Below, piece after piece: positions 1 to 11,847 of a DNA stretch of 64,000 bases. The translations under genes and the position numbers were made by a program. The notes under the pieces were generated by a model. It was not told where the DNA came from, did no database searches, and worked only from the letters and a program-made list of their open reading frames with translations. The stretch is from assembly GCA_034008185.1 (NCBI GenBank), contig CM067086.1:15116007-15180006 (forward strand), given 5' to 3'. Position 1 is the stretch's first letter; every line of letters starts with the position of its first letter. The DNA comes from Gorsachius magnificus. Its lineage: Eukaryota > Chordata > Aves > Pelecaniformes > Ardeidae.

Positions 1-306
1 GTGCCATTAAGGTCAGGTCAAATGGATAGCTAACCCTATGCTCAACAGTAGCCAAAAGCAGATACTTAGGAAGAGGTATTAAGAACTGAACAAGCAAATG
101 TGATGCTTCCCCCAAGCACTTGCTCAGCCTCCTACCATTTGTAGCTCAAGGACTTGCTTAGCTGGACTTGGTATCCACTAACCTAGAAATGCAAATGGCT
201 TTCTCTTCCATTAAGATGCCCAGTTTCCCTTGGAGACCATGATTTTTTTTTTACATCCACAACACCCTGTGGTGAAATATTCTACCACTTAATTGCATAC
301 CATCTG

Positions 307-2445
307 AATCATAGAATCATAGAATGTTTTGGGCTGGAAGGGACCCCTAGAGGTCATCTAGTCCAACCCCCCTGCAGTGAGCAGGGACACTGCTAACTAG
401 ATCAGCTTGCTCAGAGCCCCGTCCAACCTGGCCTTCAATGTTTCCAGGGATGGGGCCTCCACTACCTCTCTGGGCAACCCATCCCAGTGTTTTACCACCC
501 TCACTGTAAAGAATTTCTTCCTTATATCCAGTCTAAACCTACCCTGTTTTAGTTTAAAATCATTACCCCTGGTCCTGTCACAGGGTAAAAAAGATTTTCC
601 CCATCTTTCCTATAGGCCCCCTTTAGGTACTGAAAGGCCGTAATCAGGTCTCCCCGCAGCCTTCCTTTCTCCAGGCCGAAAAAGCCCAACTCTCTCAGCC
701 TGTCTTCATAAGAGAGGTGCTCCAGCCCTCAGATCATTTTTGTAGCCCTCCTCTGGACCTGCTCCAACAGTTCCATGTCCTTCTTGTGCTGAGGGCTCCA
801 GAGCTGGACACAGTACTCCAGGTGAGGTCTCACCTGAGCAGAGTAGAGGGGCAGAATCACCTCCCTCGACCTGCTGGCCACGCTTCTCCTGATGCAGCCC
901 AGAATACGGTTGGCCTTCTGGGCTGCCAGCGCACATTGCCGACTCATGTCCAGCTTTTCATCTACCAGTACCCCCAAGTTCCTCTCAGCAGGGCTGCTCT
1001 CGATCCTTTCTTCTCCCAGCCTGTATTGATACTGAGGGTTACCCCGAGCCAGGTACATGACCTTGCACTTGTCCTTGTTGAACCTCATGAGGTTCACAGA
1101 AGCCCACCTCTCCAGCCTGTCCAGGTCTCTCTGGATGACATCCCGTCCTTCTGGTGTGTCAACCGCACCGCTCAGTTTGGTGTCATCTGCAAACTTGCTG
1201 AGGGTGCACTCAATCTCGCTGTCTAAGTCATCGATGAAAACATTAAACAGCACCGGTCCCAGTACGGACCCCTGAGGGTCTCCTTACCGGGACTCGTCAC
1301 CGGTCTCCATCTGGACATCGAGCCATTGACCACTACCCTCTGGATGCAGCCATCCAGCCAGTTCCTTATCCACCGAACAGTCCACCCATCAAATCCATAG
1401 CTCTCCAATTTAGAGAGAAGTATGATGTGGGGGACCGTGTCAAAGGCTTTGCAGAAGTCCAGATAGATGACGTCCATTGGTTTTCCCTTGTCCACTGATG
1501 CTGTCACACCATCATAGAAAGTCATTAGGTTTGTCAGGCAGGACTTGCCCTTGGTGAAGCCATGCTGGCTATCTCGAATTACCTCCCCGGCCTGCATGTG
1601 CTTTAGCATAGCTTCTAGGAGGATCTGTTCCATGATCTTCCCAGGCACAGAGGTGAGGCTGACAGGTCGGTAGTTCCCAGGGTCTTCCTTTCTACCCTTT
1701 TTGAAAATGGGCACAATGTTTCCCTTCTTCCAGTCCCCAGGGACTTCACCTGACTGCCACGACTTTTCAAATATCATGGAGAGTGGCTTCGTGACTACAT
1801 CGGCCAATTCCCTCAGGACTCTGGGATGCATCTCATCAGGTCCCATGGACTTATGTGCATTCAGGTTCCTCAGGTGGTCACGAACCTGATCTTCTCCTAC
1901 AGCAGGAGGGGTTTTGCCCTCCCGGTCCCCCTCATGCTATCCATCAACTCGGGAGGGGTGAGGAGAGAGGTTGCCAGTGAAGACTGAGGCAAAAAAGGTG
2001 TTGAGTACCTCAGCCTTCTCCTCATCTGCTGTTACCAGCTTGCTGGTCTCGCTCATCAGCAGGGGTACGCTCTCTTTAACCATCCTTTTCCGGCTGATAT
2101 ACCTGTAGAAACCCTTCTTGTTATTCTTTGCATCCCTAGCCAAGCTTAGCTCCAGCTGAGCCTTGGCCTTCCTGACCCCATTCCCACACAACTGGACCGC
2201 GTCCCTGTACGCTTCCCAGGATGCCTGTCCCTGCTTCCATTGCCTGTGCAGTTCCCTCTTCCTCCTTAGCTCGACCAGCATCTCTTGTCTCAGCCATGCC
2301 GGTCTCTTCCCTTCTTTGCCCGATTTCTTACACCTAGGGATCAAGAGCTCTTGCGCTCTGTGGATCACATCCTTAAAAACAACTGTCTCTTGTTTAATGA
2401 CAATTTTCCAGCTGGCAGGTTCATTTGATGTCACCCAGTTCATCT
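307..2445 (-). mobile_element. CR1 LINE, 5'-truncated, broken reverse-transcriptase ORF
   Basis: This is a chicken-repeat-1 non-LTR retrotransposon lying on the minus strand. Its 3' end, at the left, carries two copies of the 8-bp ATTCTATG unit (about 308-326, read on the minus strand), the usual CR1 tail. Three minus-strand frames cover the reverse transcriptase: 2443-1937 (pre-RT and linker), 1846-1223 (finger/palm, with NYRPVSLTS and [13 protein letters not shown]) and 1253-729 (FADD catalytic box at about 1193-1182, then the thumb). The first two share a frame but a stop lies between them. The third is frame-shifted at the position where the [15 protein letters not shown] stretch should be. 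The endonuclease domain and 5' end are absent, so it cannot be autonomous. It sits in ELP4 intron 2 in the same sense as ELP4. The long surviving frames suggest moderate age. Confidence 0.95.
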
Positions 2446-5399
2446 ACTGGAAGGGGCAGGGAATATTTTAATGGGAAGACAAACCAAAACTCATCTAGTT
2501 TCATGATCTCCGATCTGTGTAAAATATGATTGGTTATACCATTTTTTAATTCTTCCTTTATCCACAGCAGCTCTCCTCAAACTAAGTGAGAAAATCAAGA
2601 TCTTCATTGAAAGCAGTAAGAGATAAAACTTCTATCATTTTTCCTGAATTCACAGAAATTTGGGTGGAATTTCATGATAAAATTAAACTTAACTAACACT
2701 TTCTGCTTTGAAAAAGGTAATTTCTACTTTCTCTCCTAGTTCGCACTGTGCAGTCCTTCTTTCCCTTGTGCTGGGTCTGGTACTCATCTTGCACGTTAGT
2801 GAACTGATTCAGGTCACTAAACAGTTTTCTGTCAACCTGGAGAGCTGAGAGTGGAAAAGCACTAGCGCCAGCTCAAGGAACAACATGACTGCACAGCCAA
2901 GAATGGGGAGAAGGATTTGGGCAACTTCTTTTAGCAATAGTGAACTGCTGTATCAATTCAGTTTTCTCAACAAAATCTGAGCTTACGTCGTAGTCATTAC
3001 ACCGAGAGTGGCCTACATGGAATTCAGAAATGTCAGTTATTTTTTCTGGTAGGCAACTATGCAAATTACTTAATCTGCACCACAACATAAGCTAATTTAT
3101 AGACTTTACGTAAACCCCAAGATTTTCTAAGATTCAGTGAGACAGCAACACCTGCCTCTAATGATGGATAAAATGCAGAAATAAAAATTAGCCTTAAAGT
3201 AACAACAAGCCGTAATAAGAGCAATTACCTTGCTCACTGGCAAACAGAAAATGCTGTTCAGCCTCTAGCACAGGTTCACATGAGCCCTATACCAACAAAG
3301 ATAACACGATGCAATCCCAATAGTGGCTAAAACAGATTTCAAGTAAGTTCTCCCTAAATCTCACTGTTAGGTTCTTTAGTATTAAGACTAATTCAAAATA
3401 TTATAACAATTCAAAATATTTTAACTGAAATTCTAGATACAAATGCAGACCAGTCTCCAATGTGATGGCTGTCATTCCACAGTGAAAGTAAACACAGATA
3501 AAATGGTGGGACCACACTGTTTTCATCCCTTTCAGAAAATGACTGAAAATTGCTGACTGGATCTTTTTTAAGGCTGAAAAGCCACACTCTGAACAGCTGC
3601 TAGCCTACTGGTGCCTATCACTAGAGACATGATGTTTTTGTCTTTGCATAAATTTCTTGCCAATGAATTCTAAACGATATTAACAGAAATATTTTCAAGT
3701 GATCAGGATACTAAACCTGGAAGTGAAAATCCTATAGAACATCAAGAAGGACATAACAGGAAGGATGGAATGGCAATCTCTTAAGTTGTGAAGCTAGTTT
3801 GCATTAAAAACACCGAGAATGCATATTAGAAATGAACACGGAATATTGTTCCTAGCTTTGATTATGAGAATGCCATTTGAACTACTGTCAGAAGAACTAC
3901 TAAAGCGAAGAGAAATGGCATGTCCTGCTGTAAGGACTATCCACAACTTCATTCTCTCGTACAGAAAGATTATCCAACATACTGGTGGCTACTTATATCC
4001 TTGTTTTCTTCTGAACTATAGTTCAAGGCCTGCAATTCAGCGATTCCACCAACAGCTTTCAAAAATAGAAACTGTATTTATATTTTCTAATCTTCCAGTT
4101 CCTTCTTTCCTTCACTGTCCTCTACCAGTTCTCATAAACACTAAGGGTCCTAAACACTTCATCAGCAAGGTCTTAAAATACTCTGCAGGCACAATCTTAT
4201 CTGAAACTACCCAAATCACCTAGGCATACACTAGTCTGCTTTTTCCCTAGGCAAAGCTGAAATCCACTGTTCTCCATTATGATAGTTACAAGATTTCAGC
4301 ACTCCCTCTGGGTGAAGATTAATACAAAAATTTTTACAATTTTCCCCTTTCTCAATATCAGCTATGACTAGCTTTTCCACTTCATCACGTAACCAATCAG
4401 CCCTTCTCTTGGACTTCTCATAACTGTTGAGGTACTTAAGAAAAACCTGTGTTACTCTTGATAATTCTTGCTAGTTGTATCTTACTCTGTACCTGAGTTT
4501 TTCAGATTTTGTCTCTACACTCACATTTTACAATTTTGCACTGATTCTCAACAATCTGTGAGGCATTCAAAAGCTCGGGATTTAGCCAAAATGTCGCCTT
4601 ACTACACTTTCAATCTTCTGCAATAAGAAACTGGCATTTTTATGTGTAATAACACCTTTTTTACTTTTATCTTCCAGAATTTACCTACCAATTTCAAACC
4701 TATTGACAGTTGTCTTCCTGTAATCCACTATTTGAACTTAAAATAATAAATTCATTTTTAAGGCTTTAATGCAGGATTTTTGGCACTTAATGTGTAGGCA
4801 CTCAGACATTGCTTGTATCTCAAATGTTTTTTTGGTATATTTTGATACAGGTTTTCATCACTCCTACAAATAAGGAAATTGATGTACTTTACCTCTTATT
4901 CAGTGGGAGAAAACAATCACACAACTTTCTATACTCCAACAGTTCACAGAAATTGCAGTGACTGGAAAGCTAAGAACTAGATCTATTGTCCCTAGGTTCC
5001 TAGTTCTCTGTTCCAGCAACTTGGTATCAAAAAGTAGTATTTAAATTGTTATACTATTTAAGATGTGAACACAGATTACACATGTAGATGTTTTCCACAT
5101 AACTACAGGTGTTTCTCCAGTAACCTTTCATTTTTTTCCTGTATTATCAGTTCTTTTTGCTAGGAAAGTAACAAGCTTGAAAGTTTCTCATAAGGACCAT
5201 TAATCTGATAAACATTTAAGATACAAATAAAAAAAAAAAAAAAAAATCACATTTCTATCACCATTCAGCTCTTACATAACTTTGAAGTAGTTTTGTACCC
5301 TTAGAACCCCAAGATTAATGAACTGATGTGACAAATCAGATGGTATCTCTTTCAATTTCTCTTCTGCAACAATGATCGTCTTTACTTACATGCTGAAAC

Positions 5400-5439
5400 T
5401 GTAAGCACTTACAAGACTAACTTGTAAGAAGTTAGTCTT
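5400..5439. repeat. Overlapping, mutually exclusive inverted repeats
   Basis: Three perfect dyads share bases. TGTAAG (5400-5405) pairs with CTTACA (5408-5413). CTTACAAG (5408-5415) pairs with CTTGTAAG (5421-5428). AAGACTAACTT (5413-5423) pairs with AAGTTAGTCTT (5429-5439). The last is an 11-bp stem with a 5-nt loop. No function is known; the site is intronic in ELP4. Confidence 0.85.
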
Positions 5440-6180
5440 CCCTCACAGCTGTGGTTTTGGTAGCTGTGCTTAAACTGAGGGGTCTGGGAAATGTTTCTCA
5501 GCTCTAAGGTCCAGTAAGTATCCTGTGGATATGAAGAGAAGATGTATGTGTACAATAGTCCTTTTCCCCTTTGCTACACTTCAAATAGAAAGGAAAGCTG
5601 GGCATCTCAGCTACAATGGAGACATGGTACAGTCTACAAAGACAGCTTCAATGTAGTCTGCAAAGGGAATTCTGATGTAACCTATTTAATCATCTCAGTG
5701 TGCATCATCCACATCCTGACAGAAAGCAGGCTTCCATCAGCTTTCTCCTAGATGATTCTGGCAACAAAAAGATTAAAAGATTCTGTATTTCACATCTTCC
5801 TCAAAAGCCAAATTAAACAAAAAAATCTTTGTGATGATAAACAGTCTGAATCTCACAGGAAATCAAGTAGTTTAGAAAATCTTAAATTTGAAAATTTTCC
5901 TAAAAAATCTTGAAATTTGCTAAATGCCCTACTTTCAAACAGAATTCTGTAGTATTCTTCCTGGAGGCTCAAACCTGTCTTAAGGTTTTGATCCACCTCC
6001 AGTAATTCTTGAAATAGACAATAGTCCACTCCTAAGGCTATCCAAAGTGAAGGGGCCTGAGAGTTATACTTTCTTAAAGTCCGAGCTTAATAAACAATGA
6101 AAAGACAGGTTATTTGATACATTAAAATGAGCAAAACATATCAGAATAAGGCCTTAAGTATCTATATATTCTATACTAAC

Positions 6181-6216
6181 CAATAAGAAGAAGGGTTCCA
6201 ACAGCTATGCCTCCAC
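6181..6216 (-). CDS. ELP4: ELP4 coding exon 2 (36 nt)
   Basis: This very short exon, read right to left, encodes GGGIAVGTLLLI after joining to the single G left by exon 1. It is flanked by a TTTCCAG acceptor to the right of 6216 and a GTTAGT donor to the left of 6181. Both exon ends are in phase 1, so the frame is kept. The peptide matches the ELP4 segment that follows the conserved LD.LLG motif. In this RecA-like subunit the glycine-rich GGGxxVGT loop occupies the place of a Walker A loop but lacks the canonical GKT/GKS. Recognition rests on the protein match plus the agreement of phase and splice sites with exon 1, 5.5 kb away. Confidence 0.88.
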
Positions 6217-9200
6217 CTGGAAACAAAACAAAATGAAGAATAAAGTAAGACTACATTTTAATACTATGTTAGAGAACAATTAAGTTTTCTTAGTTTATAA
6301 GTCAAAGAAAGGTGATAACGGGGAATTTAAAAATATAAAAGTGAACAACATTTTAATTACCTTTGCAATACTTCCTACAATTCTCTATTATGAAATAATT
6401 ATACATTACATATAATTATATATTACACATTACAATTACTTTCACAATATACTGTACTATCATCATTGTGGTAAAAAGATCCTGCAGAGCTCTATGCAAC
6501 TACACTCAAGTACTACGATAATGATGCACGGTCTGAGCCAGCGAATTTTTACTTACATGACTCAAGTGAGTAAACATTCTGTATTAATCGCTACCAAGTG
6601 ATATTCCTTTGTACCAAGAACCATGTATGTAAAGTGACCTGCTAAGAGGCTAGCAGATTCCCACCCAAGTCAATCAGGCAAAATCCTGGCTCCACAGGTT
6701 TTTATCTTATTACTGGAAACAGGCATGACAATAAGGCAGGTAGGATTTCACCCAGTGAAACCTGGACTGACAGATCATAAAGGTCTTAACACACATCTGA
6801 AAAAAATATACTATTAAAGTCTTTTCTAGTATGTCTTGGCCATAAAAACAATTCTATGGATGCAGTTGATTGAAATATTTTTTCAAAAATAAAAATACAT
6901 TTTGATGGATTTATACATGGCCACTGTTACTTTGCTTTCTTTTTGCTTAAATGATTACAATCCATGCTTATGTTCCAATCAAAGACAACTGAATGAATAA
7001 TAGAACAGAATACTGCCAATATGTTTTGATATATAGAATCTTACCCCACTGATCTCAACAGTGTGGAGGACCAAGAAAAAAAAAAAAAAAAAATCTGTGA
7101 ATTCCCATCCTGACTGCTTTATTTCCTCCTTGCAGAAACAGTAAGCATAATTATGAAACAGCGGTTTAAATGGTTGTCCCAAGAAGAAATTTTAACAAAG
7201 ATGGTGAAAGAAGAATTCATATTTTAGTTTAGGTGAAGAGCAAACTGTTCTATAATCTGAATTCCAAGATTGAAAATAGTGGAATAACTTGAAATCAGAC
7301 TACAAATATTTTATTGCACAATCATGTGACAGGAAAGCTCAAAATTCCTGCAAGTGTTCAGATGGCCATATGTAACTAGCCTATTTCAGTGTTTTGCATG
7401 AAGGAAACTGCAGTACGTCTTCTGCAATTATATACTGCTTTAAAAGCAAGCTAGGAGCATACTGAATCACATCAGGACAATATCCAAAGCTCTTGATAAA
7501 ATAAGCCGGTTCTGGACTGCGTAGGTGGACTCTAGTGAACACGATAATTCAGTCTATCAATTTAAGAGCTCATTAAACTCCACTTGAAATTGATTCCAAT
7601 ACAGATTGGATCAAATCTTAATCTTTAGCTCTGCTGGTGGGACTGTGAATGTCTTTAGCACCTGTAATGTTGATATATATCCAGAGGGAAGAAAAAAAGC
7701 AAATTTCTCTCCCATAGGCCAAAAAGTGCTAATATAGTCACATATTAACACCTGAATTAAAACCACCGCAGAATTACTTTGTCATCATGTCATGATGTAC
7801 CACAATTTCAGCAGTACACCAAGCACAAATGTTTAGTCAGCTACTAGTTTCATAGTTGTAGTTCAGCACATCACAGATTTTTTTAAGCTATGCTCCTGAA
7901 CCAAGATGTACAAATGCCTCAATATTTACAGCAAGCTTATCAAGTCATCAAGCATTTCCTAAAAAAAAAACCAAAACCAACACCAACAACCAACTCATGA
8001 AATCCCCATGTTCTAATCCACCATACAAAACCAGCCATAAGTAATGCATCACATGGCAATAAGGATTTACAATCTTGATTATAAAAAGCTCACTTGTAGC
8101 CACCACAGAAGTTGTGCCTATTCTGCTTTTAAATTGCTTGCACAGGAGAGAATGTTTGCTAAAGAGTATGTCAGCACAGTCAAAATTCTCACAAGCTATA
8201 TTTTCAGATCATCAATCTCTTTCTACAAGGCAGAGTTGTAAAATACATGCGCATACCCTGGTTGCTAAAGGCAAACTCAGGTCAGAGGATTGGCTTTACA
8301 TTATCAGATGTAGTGAACAGTTTGAACAAGTGTATTCTATTAGATGGAATGTAAAACTATTGCAGTCACCATGGTTACATATTCATATTACAATGAGCAA
8401 CAATAATAGTAAATTAAGCAAAAAACATGACAGGAAAAAGTAGCAGGAGTGTTCATAGAACCAAAAGTAAGAGGTAAAATCTTCAAGTTTCCTAAGAAAA
8501 CTGCTGTGAACTTGTAATTCTTTCTTATTTTAGTATTTTAATATTTTTTTTTGCCAGTATCTAAGGCAGTACTACATGTAAACAACTAAGCAACACTCGT
8601 AACTTTCTGGGTTGCTACCTACAGCAATGAGATTTAAGAGCTTAGGGACAGAAACGCAACAAACTTTGCAGCTTGAGAAGTGTCCTGATAGTTTTCAAAG
8701 CATATCTGCGACCCTTTTCAAGCATCTTGAAACAAAACATTCAATACCAAGTGTGCGATGGTTATATTACACAATAGTTGTAGCTCATTACAGAGAACTG
8801 CTTCAGCACAGATCAGGCATATATGGCCTATAAACCTTGAAAGTAAACTTGAAGATGAAGCCTGGAGATGTAAGAAGCACCTTAATGGTAACATGGCTTT
8901 TGAAATTCAGCACATATCTACCAATTCTTTTGGAAAGGAAATGCACTTATTAAGGAAGAGCTAGCCATCAACAATAATGTAACAAATTGGCCAACAGCTG
9001 TAGGGTAAAAAAATTCTTCCATATATCCTCTGCCTTTTCCTCTCCAAAAGTTTCTAATTAGACCTGATAACACCATGCTTTCCCTTATTCACAGTTATTC
9101 ATAAGCTATATCTTCATGTTTGGCAAACAATACCATATTTGGGTTTCATTTTCTGGACAAAGCCAACTCAAATCCAAGCTCAAAGTGTGAGAGCTGGAAG

Positions 9201-9439
9201 ACTATGCCTGGTGACAGTTAAAAAATATGTCTATGAAAAATACAAGACTAAAAGAGTTTATAGTAACTTCCACTGGTAATTTATACAAAAAGGTTTGTCC
9301 TCAGTCCCTGGTGACAATAAAATTAAATATTTTGTACAGTCAATTATTTAAATTGTGGTAAGACACTTAGGAAGCATTTCCAGACACCCCCAAAAGGGAC
9401 ACAAAGGAGACCAAGTACAATACTTCTACAGTCACCAGC

Positions 9440-9995
9440 ATAGTGGGCTGCATCAACAGAAGCTCAGTCGGTTGGTCAAGGGATGTGACTACTCCCTTTT
9501 ACTCAGCACTCATTAGATCACATCTGGAATACAACGTCCAGTTTTGGGCCCCTCAGTACAAGAAAGAAGTAAAGATAAACTTAAGTGAGTTTGGCAGAGG
9601 GGAACCTAGATGGGGCAAATGACTCAAGAGGAGTGGCTGAAGGAACTGGGCTTGTTTAACCTGGAGAAGAGATGAAGACCTGAGAGCTGCCATCAAAGAG
9701 AAGCTACTGAGAAGACAGCTGAGCTCTTCCCTGAGGTGCACAGCAGGAGGGCAAGAAACAACAGGCATAAATTGGAACAGGAAAAGTTCCAAGTGAATAT
9801 AAGGAAAAAGAAAATTCCTTACAAAGGTAATTAAGCATTGGCCTGGGTTGTCCAGAGAGGCTGTGAAATCTCTGCCATTAAAGATTTTCAAGACTCAACT
9901 GGACAAAGTCCTGAGCAACCAACTCCAAATTCAGTGCTGAGCCTGCTTTAAGGCTGCAACAGATGGTCCGGTCCAGCCTCCAAAATCAGTGTTTC
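9440..9995 (+). mobile_element. CR1 LINE fragment (old, 3' part)
   Basis: The plus strand here reads as a decayed CR1 3' region. A degraded RT C-terminus can be translated near 9500-9570 (LYSALIRSHLEYN followed by FWAPQYKKE). CR1-typical non-coding 3' sequence follows, including the 'TGGCCTGGGTTGTCCAGAGAGG' type motif near 9839-9860. The end is ragged, without clear ATTCTATG units, and there are many substitutions and small indels, so it is older than the copy at 307-2445. It lies antisense to ELP4 in intron 1. Confidence 0.85.
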
Positions 9996-11501
9996 TGTAC
10001 AGGTCCACCTAGCTGCCTAATATCTGGAATGGAAATTTTATTATAGTACAGCATATTTGGCATGAGTCTTTCCTGGCCTACCCACTCAGCCTCCAGAAAT
10101 CAGTGAAAACCAGGCTAGGAGGTTACCAAAAATTTAAGACAGGAATATAGGGTTTCCCAGTTATTCAAAGACGCCACAAACCAAAAACCATTGTAAAAGT
10201 ATTTTTAAAAGTTCCTATTCCTAGGGTTGGTAAACTTTCTTGTTCAAGTGTAAAACTTGTAAAGGTCAGGAAATAATTGAATATTTAAATGACAAGGAAA
10301 AGGTATTTTAGAAGGGATCCTGGGTTTACTGGAAGAAGTCTCCCCGGTTTCCATAACAAACCACTAATTATGTTAGCAAATGCCTGGACATTTAGGGGTT
10401 TGCCACCGTGGGAGCTGTCTACATCTTCTGACCTATGCTGTGCAAAATCCACTCTTTATAAAAGGGAATATGAACAAGAGCTGGAATATTCAATGCAAAT
10501 CTGTTTATGCAACCAAAGGGCTTCACAAATTGCACTCACATAATGAAATACTTCTCTCTTAAGGAGGAAGAGCTTTCTCCACAAGGATGCGAAACCCTGA
10601 TGGAAATGCAGATGTTCCCTACCAGACAGACAGACACACACAAAAGATACAGAAGTGTGGTTCTCCTTAAGTTACACAGGCTGCAAAAACTTTTTTTATA
10701 GAATGGATACAACTTTTATATGTATCCTTATCCATATGGAATATTCTTAGAAAGAAAAATGTTATGTTCCTATATTTCATGTACTCCTCCAGGGATGACT
10801 GAGCAAAGCTAAAGTCAAGCCTTCCTCACCTAAAAGTAGTCCCATCTATGTATACTGAAGGCGAACTGCAACGGTATCAGTAGTTAGTAAAAGGATCATG
10901 CAGCCCTAATGCATACAGATAAACCATGCAGTTTATACCTGTGAAATGAATTCATTCCCAATACAAGTAAACGGTGCTAGTCCATGCCACAGATTATAAC
11001 ATAGCAATGGTCACAACGGATCAGTCCAAGGAACTATCTGACACCGACAGTAGGCAAAAGCAGATTCACAGGCAGTAAGAACAGCATCACACCAGTGTAA
11101 CTTATCTAAACAGAGCATTTACAATGATGTAGCAGGGGCAAGCAAGACAGAAAAGCCACACTAAGAGTTCAGTCCTATGGTCAAACACACCCTAAAAATT
11201 ACCATACATTCAACTACGAATTAATTCAGCAAACGTGTTTTTCAAACCTCTAAACTTCGGACTCTCTACCATGATAGGGTGAAATATGACAGGAATGTGT
11301 TACTAAGAAATTTACAAAGTAGCTTTCCACTCTAGAAAGGCTGCTTAAAGGGATTTAAATGGCCGGCAAATAGCAATCTTCTCCTCCGCAGGCAGACTAC
11401 AAAGCAGGCGCTGCCGCCTGTACCGCCTCCCGCCTCCTCCTCACACGAGGGCGGGGGGGCTCAAGGCGGGAAACGGATCCTACTTCGCCCCTTCCTCTTC
11501 T

Positions 11502-11534
11502 CCCCCCCCCCCCCCCGCCCTTCCCCCCCCCCCC
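11502..11534. repeat. C-run tract (G-runs on the ELP4 sense strand)
   Basis: There is a run of 15 C at 11502-11516, then CCC at 11518-11520 and 12 C at 11523-11534. The minus strand, which is the ELP4 coding strand, therefore has long G runs about 140 nt downstream of ELP4 exon 1. This could form G-quadruplex or R-loop structures. Exact run lengths in such tracts are error-prone in assemblies. Confidence 0.85.
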
Positions 11535-11675
11535 AATCCTGGGAACTGCGGGGAGGGAGGAAAAGCCTGCGGGAGTAGCCGGGGGGTCACGGCAGGTAAA
11601 TGACAGGCAGGGCCTGGCAAAGGAGAGGGCCGCCGGGCGGGGGAGGGCAGCACCCAGGTCCCGCTCCCCACCAAC

Positions 11676-11847
11676 CTAGCACACAGTCCAGGGAGGGGAC
11701 CCCGCTGGAGAGCAGCAGCTGCCCGTAGCGAACGGAAGGCCGAGTGCCCGCGACAGCGGCCAGGCGGCTGCCGGCCGCCGCCTTCCGCTGGAAGCTGGTG
11801 GCCCCGCAGCCCCGCGCCGCCCCGCCGGCCGCCGGCGCCGCCGCCAT
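11676..11847 (-). CDS. ELP4: ELP4 coding exon 1 (N-terminus of Elongator subunit 4)
   Basis: ELP4 is a subunit of the Elp4-Elp5-Elp6 ring of Elongator, the complex that modifies wobble uridines of tRNA (mcm5U/ncm5U). The ring of RecA-like folds binds tRNA and hydrolyses ATP. This exon encodes residues 1-57 plus one base of codon 58. An Ala/Gly-rich tail covers residues 1-17, TSFQRK is at about 17-22, and the conserved block [21 protein letters not shown] spans about 34-54. The last part matches the start of the RecA-like fold in vertebrate ELP4. I chose the ATG at 11847 because it sits in a good context (G at +4, purine at -3) and begins with MAA as in other vertebrates. An in-frame ATG at 11916 overlaps a CCAAT box, so it is probably upstream of transcription. 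The donor is CTAG|GTTGGT. IMMP1L exon 1 lies about 150 bp away on the other strand. Confidence 0.93.

Larger units (their letters stand above)
1..6180 (-). other. ELP4: ELP4 intron 2 (partial)
   Basis: This stretch lies downstream of ELP4 exon 2 on the minus strand and runs off the left edge. Apart from the CR1 at 307-2445 it is AT-rich unique sequence. Its features are an 18-nt A run at 5229-5246, overlapping inverted repeats at 5400-5439, and a 13-bp direct repeat (3390-3402 and 3408-3420). I searched by eye for the next ELP4 exon, which in mammals encodes a YNIYSPLLFKYFLAEG-like stretch, and did not find it. Open frames such as 3819-4223 (+) have no recognisable family. Confidence 0.7.
6217..11675 (-). 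other. ELP4: ELP4 intron 1
   Basis: This 5459-nt intron starts with a GTTGGT donor at 11675 and ends with an AG acceptor next to 6216. It holds an 18-nt A run (7076-7093), an old CR1 fragment (about 9440-9995, antisense to ELP4), and C-run tracts within the CpG island (11502-11534). The rest is AT-rich unique sequence. The 122-residue frame at 8075-8443 (+) and smaller ones match no family I know. Confidence 0.8.

Noticed and set aside
717..1275. Plus-strand frames across the first CR1
   Set aside because: Shadows of the minus-strand reverse transcriptase.
3819..4223. 134-residue plus-strand frame
   Set aside because: No domain, no splice or promoter context, antisense within an ELP4 intron; chance frame.
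4980..5040. Possible ELP4 exon 3 (minus-strand FKYYFL-like peptide)
   Set aside because: No acceptor precedes it and the flanking peptide does not match ELP4.
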